This document shows, piece after piece, positions 61,813 to 64,000 of a stretch of 64,000 bases of DNA (positions are counted from its first letter, which is position 1; each line of letters starts with the position of its first letter). The DNA is taken from contig JADNRV010000011.1 of the NCBI GenBank assembly GCA_015499995.1, positions 124,001 to 188,000 on the forward strand, given 5' to 3'. A model generated the notes under the pieces. The model did no database searches. It had not been told where the DNA came from and saw only the letters and a program-made list of their open reading frames with translations. The DNA is from Flammula alnicola (lineage: Eukaryota > Basidiomycota > Agaricomycetes > Agaricales > Strophariaceae). Both the position numbers and the translations under genes were made by a program.

Positions 61813-63358
61813 ATGTCCTTCTTCTCCAACACGACGTACAAGCCTCAGATACGCCAGGAAGGGTTCTCGCCCACCAACACCAACGGTGGTTCCCCCCCTG
61901 ACACCACCGCCAACAACCAGCCGTCTCCGCCGTCCAACGGCAACAACTTTAACGATATCTTCAATCTCCCCGCGCATACGTTCATCAACGATAGGTGTGT
62001 GTTGTGTGCTGGTGGTTGGAGTGCGCAGATACTGACGCTGTTTACTATCCTTATCTAATCTTCCCTGGCCCTTGCTTGCTTGCCACCCATTCCAACGTTG
62101 TTTCCGCTGTGCCTGCCACCTTCCTCCTTACTCTCCTCTACCCACTACGCCACCTCTACTTGCCACTCGCCAGCTCCTCACCCCACACCCACTCTCGCAA
62201 ATACCCCTCGTCCTCCTCCTCCGCCGCCGCTATGGATTTCGACGAAGAGCTCGCCTCCCTCATGGGCGATCGGTCTCCCCATCCGAACAACCAAAACCAC
62301 CCCAATAACACTAACAACAACAACGGCAGCGGCCTATACGGCTCCTCAGCACAACAACACACAGATGACCAGCGATACGGCGCCACGACGCACAACATCT
62401 TCGACATCTCCGCGCCTCCGTCGGCGTCGGCTATAAACCTCACCGGGAATGGCGGTGGTGGGCATCATGCCAATAACGGCGCCCACCCATCGAGTGTGTC
62501 CTCCACCGCCTCGTTCATGGGCGGTCCGTCCGGTGCGGCTAATGGCGGCGCGGGGTCGCAGCCGTCCTCGCTGCACAGCGACTACCCGCATCACCCGCAA
62601 CATCAGCAGCATCAGCACCAGCATCAGCACCAGCACCACCCACACAACTTCAACTCGACCCTCCCGGCGTTGAACTCGTCCATGCGCTACGAGAACCCCC
62701 ATCCCGACGGGCCGTCCCCGTCTGCGGCGTCCAACGCTAGCGGTGGCGGTGGCGGTGGCTCGCCGTCGTTAGGCTCTAACGGTGGTGGGGGTGGTAGTAA
62801 CCCCAACGCCAATGCCAATGGTAATGGAGGAGGAGGCAGTAACAACCCCCCGCCCTCGGCCTACCCACAACACTTCATGGCCGCACAGCGCCACACCCCC
62901 TCGCCCATCCATTCAGTGCACTCGCCCATCCTCCCGCCCTCGGCGTCGGCGTCCATGCACTCTGCGCACCAACACCACTTATCGCGCTCGCGCTCGCGGT
63001 CACGCCCGCCCTCCGGTGTGGGGGTGCCGGTGCCTCTGCTGGCGGTGCAGGCGGCGGTGGTGGTGTAGGCAGCAACCCAGGCCAAGGCCCAGGTGGGGTG
63101 GGCCCGGCACGCACCACCCGCGCGCGGCGGAACAATAGTGTCAGCGGGACGTCGCCCCCGCCGGCGTTTTCGCATCATCATGGGCATGGGCTGGGGAGGC
63201 CGCACCCGCATGCGATTGTCATTCCGGGCGGGGGGGCGAGGGGTGTTGGTGGTGGACAGGGGCAGGGCGGTGGGGGGCAGGGCGGTGGTGGAGGACAAGG
63301 ACAAGGGAATGGACAGGGGGGTAATGGGCAGCAGGGGTGGTTTGGGCAGAGTTCGTGA
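61813..63358 (+). CDS. Gly/Ser/His/Asn-rich, possibly regulatory, protein (probably continues past window)
   Basis: ATG 61813 gives MSFFSNTTYKPQIRQEGFSP. Exon 1 ends at 61994. A 179-bp intron (61995-62173) joins in frame to SSPHTHSRKYPSSSSSAAAM and MDFDEELASLMGDRSPHPN. The protein is low complexity: Asn runs, a QHQHQHQHQHHPHN tract near 62610-62645, Gly runs, and an RS stretch (LSRSRSRSRPP). The frame is one G short near 63024. The restored tail has PARTTRARRNNSVSGTSPPP and GRPHPHAIVIPGGG. At 63356 the sequence CGTGAGTG looks like a splice donor, so the true gene may go on past the window. A transcriptional regulator is plausible but no DNA-binding domain is visible. Confidence 0.6.
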
Positions 63359-64000
63359 GTGTCGTTTCTTTTGGTGGTTTTTGGGTTTTTGGTTTTTGGT
63401 TTTTTTGGTTTCTTGTGTTGTTGGAGCGTTGTGAGGTGTTCTTGTTCTTGTTCTTGTTCTACCTTGCTTTACCTTGCTTTATGTGATTCCGTGTTGTGAT
63501 TCCGTGTTGTGATTTTCTCTTCCTTCTCCTTCTCTTGCCTTTCGCTCTTCGTTTGTACGCACGGCGTGCAGTCTATCTTCCTCTCCTTTCCTTTCCTGCT
63601 TTTCCTTTCCTTTCCTTTCTCTTTTGTTTGTGCTGTGGCTTGGTTTTGGTGAGATGGGTGAAGATGGGTTTATTGCTACTGCTGCTACTGCTGCTCCTCG
63701 TCGTCGTCGGCGGCGTTGTGCCTCGTCATTATCCGCTTCCTTCCTTCGTGCCGTCCCTTTGTCTTGTCTTGTCTTGTCTTATGCTTTTGTCTTATGCTTT
63801 CTTGCTTTTTGCTTTGTGGTCTTCGAGTTTCGAGTTTCGGTCGGAGGTCGGAGGTCCTCGCTTCTTTCGAGCGCCACAGGCACAGGGTAGAAAAGGATTT
63901 TTTCTTTTTCTTTTTCTTTTTCTTGCGTTGACTATTAACGGCTTTTTCGTTTGTGCGTCTGGCGGCCAGTTGTCTGTCTCTATCTCTAGCCCACTCGCGC
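63359..64000. repeat. Cluster of short tandem repeats and pyrimidine tracts
   Basis: Successive short arrays: a TTTTTGG-type run (63380-63410), GTTCTT (63440-63458), ACCTTGCTTT twice (63461-63480), a 15-bp GTGATTCCGTGTTGT unit (63482-63512), CCTTT runs (63583-63620), CTTGT units (63762-63780) and CTTTTT units (63899-63924). They may lie in an intron or 3' region of the gene above. No separate gene is seen. Confidence 0.6.

Noticed and set aside
62346..63304. Several overlapping frames on both strands in the Gly/His-rich gene
   Set aside because: Repetitive GC-rich codons keep other frames open; only the chain beginning at 61813 has consistent splice sites and composition.
1..64000. Programmed frameshifting as the cause of the frame slips
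   Set aside because: The slips occur in many unrelated genes with no common slippery heptamer and nearly always need a restored base.
1..64000. CRISPR arrays, operons, riboswitches
   Set aside because: Eukaryotic gene structure throughout; no regularly spaced repeats of that kind seen.

Overview
The window is nuclear DNA of a filamentous basidiomycete, most likely an agaricomycete mushroom. The genes are split by many short introns (about 45-70 bp, GT-AG, with pyrimidine-poor acceptors). The protein set is typical of that group: a NACHT NTPase, F-box proteins, a protein with a fungal ubiquitin-like domain, a Ser/Thr-rich single-pass membrane protein, and several long disordered proteins. There are no operons or prokaryotic signals. 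Species cannot be told from the sequence alone.

Layout. 0-12 kb: 3' part of a RecQ helicase, a convergent disordered protein gene, then a complete intact CFT1 (cleavage and polyadenylation factor). 12-20 kb: an omega-like glutathione transferase, a single-pass membrane protein, and a divergent pair made of a nucleotidyltransferase-like gene and a NACHT NLR-like gene. 21-29 kb: a 4EHP-class eIF4E, a short-chain dehydrogenase, a second nucleotidyltransferase-like gene split by a PIF/Harbinger-type element, and an aldo/keto reductase. 30-41 kb: a large disordered protein, a zinc alcohol dehydrogenase, a B-type cyclin relic or short cyclin, a ubiquitin-like-domain protein and two F-box genes meeting tail to tail. 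41-46 kb: a TIR element, a truncated RUS/DUF647 gene and decayed coding fragments. 46.8-49.3 kb: an LCB3-type sphingoid-base phosphate phosphatase. 49.3-60.8 kb: gene-poor DNA. 60.8-61.6 kb: an unusual TIR element with a tRNA-like pol III promoter and a captured coding fragment. 61.8 kb to the end: a low-complexity, possibly regulatory, protein gene running off the window.

Two patterns stand out. First, most genes carry one or more places where the reading frame shifts and restoring a single base recovers the family consensus. Nearly all are one-base losses, often in G, C or A runs. CFT1 and the plus-strand F-box gene show none. This looks like sequence or assembly under-calling of homopolymers, but real decay of some genes cannot be excluded. 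Second, three distinct terminal-inverted-repeat elements of 0.7-0.9 kb can be delimited to the base with their target duplications. One sits precisely at a splice junction of a host gene.

There is no shared pathway along the window. The housekeeping genes (CFT1, eIF4E, LCB3, ADH, AKR, SDR) are independent units. The NACHT gene with its divergent nucleotidyltransferase-like neighbour is the only arrangement suggesting a functional pair.
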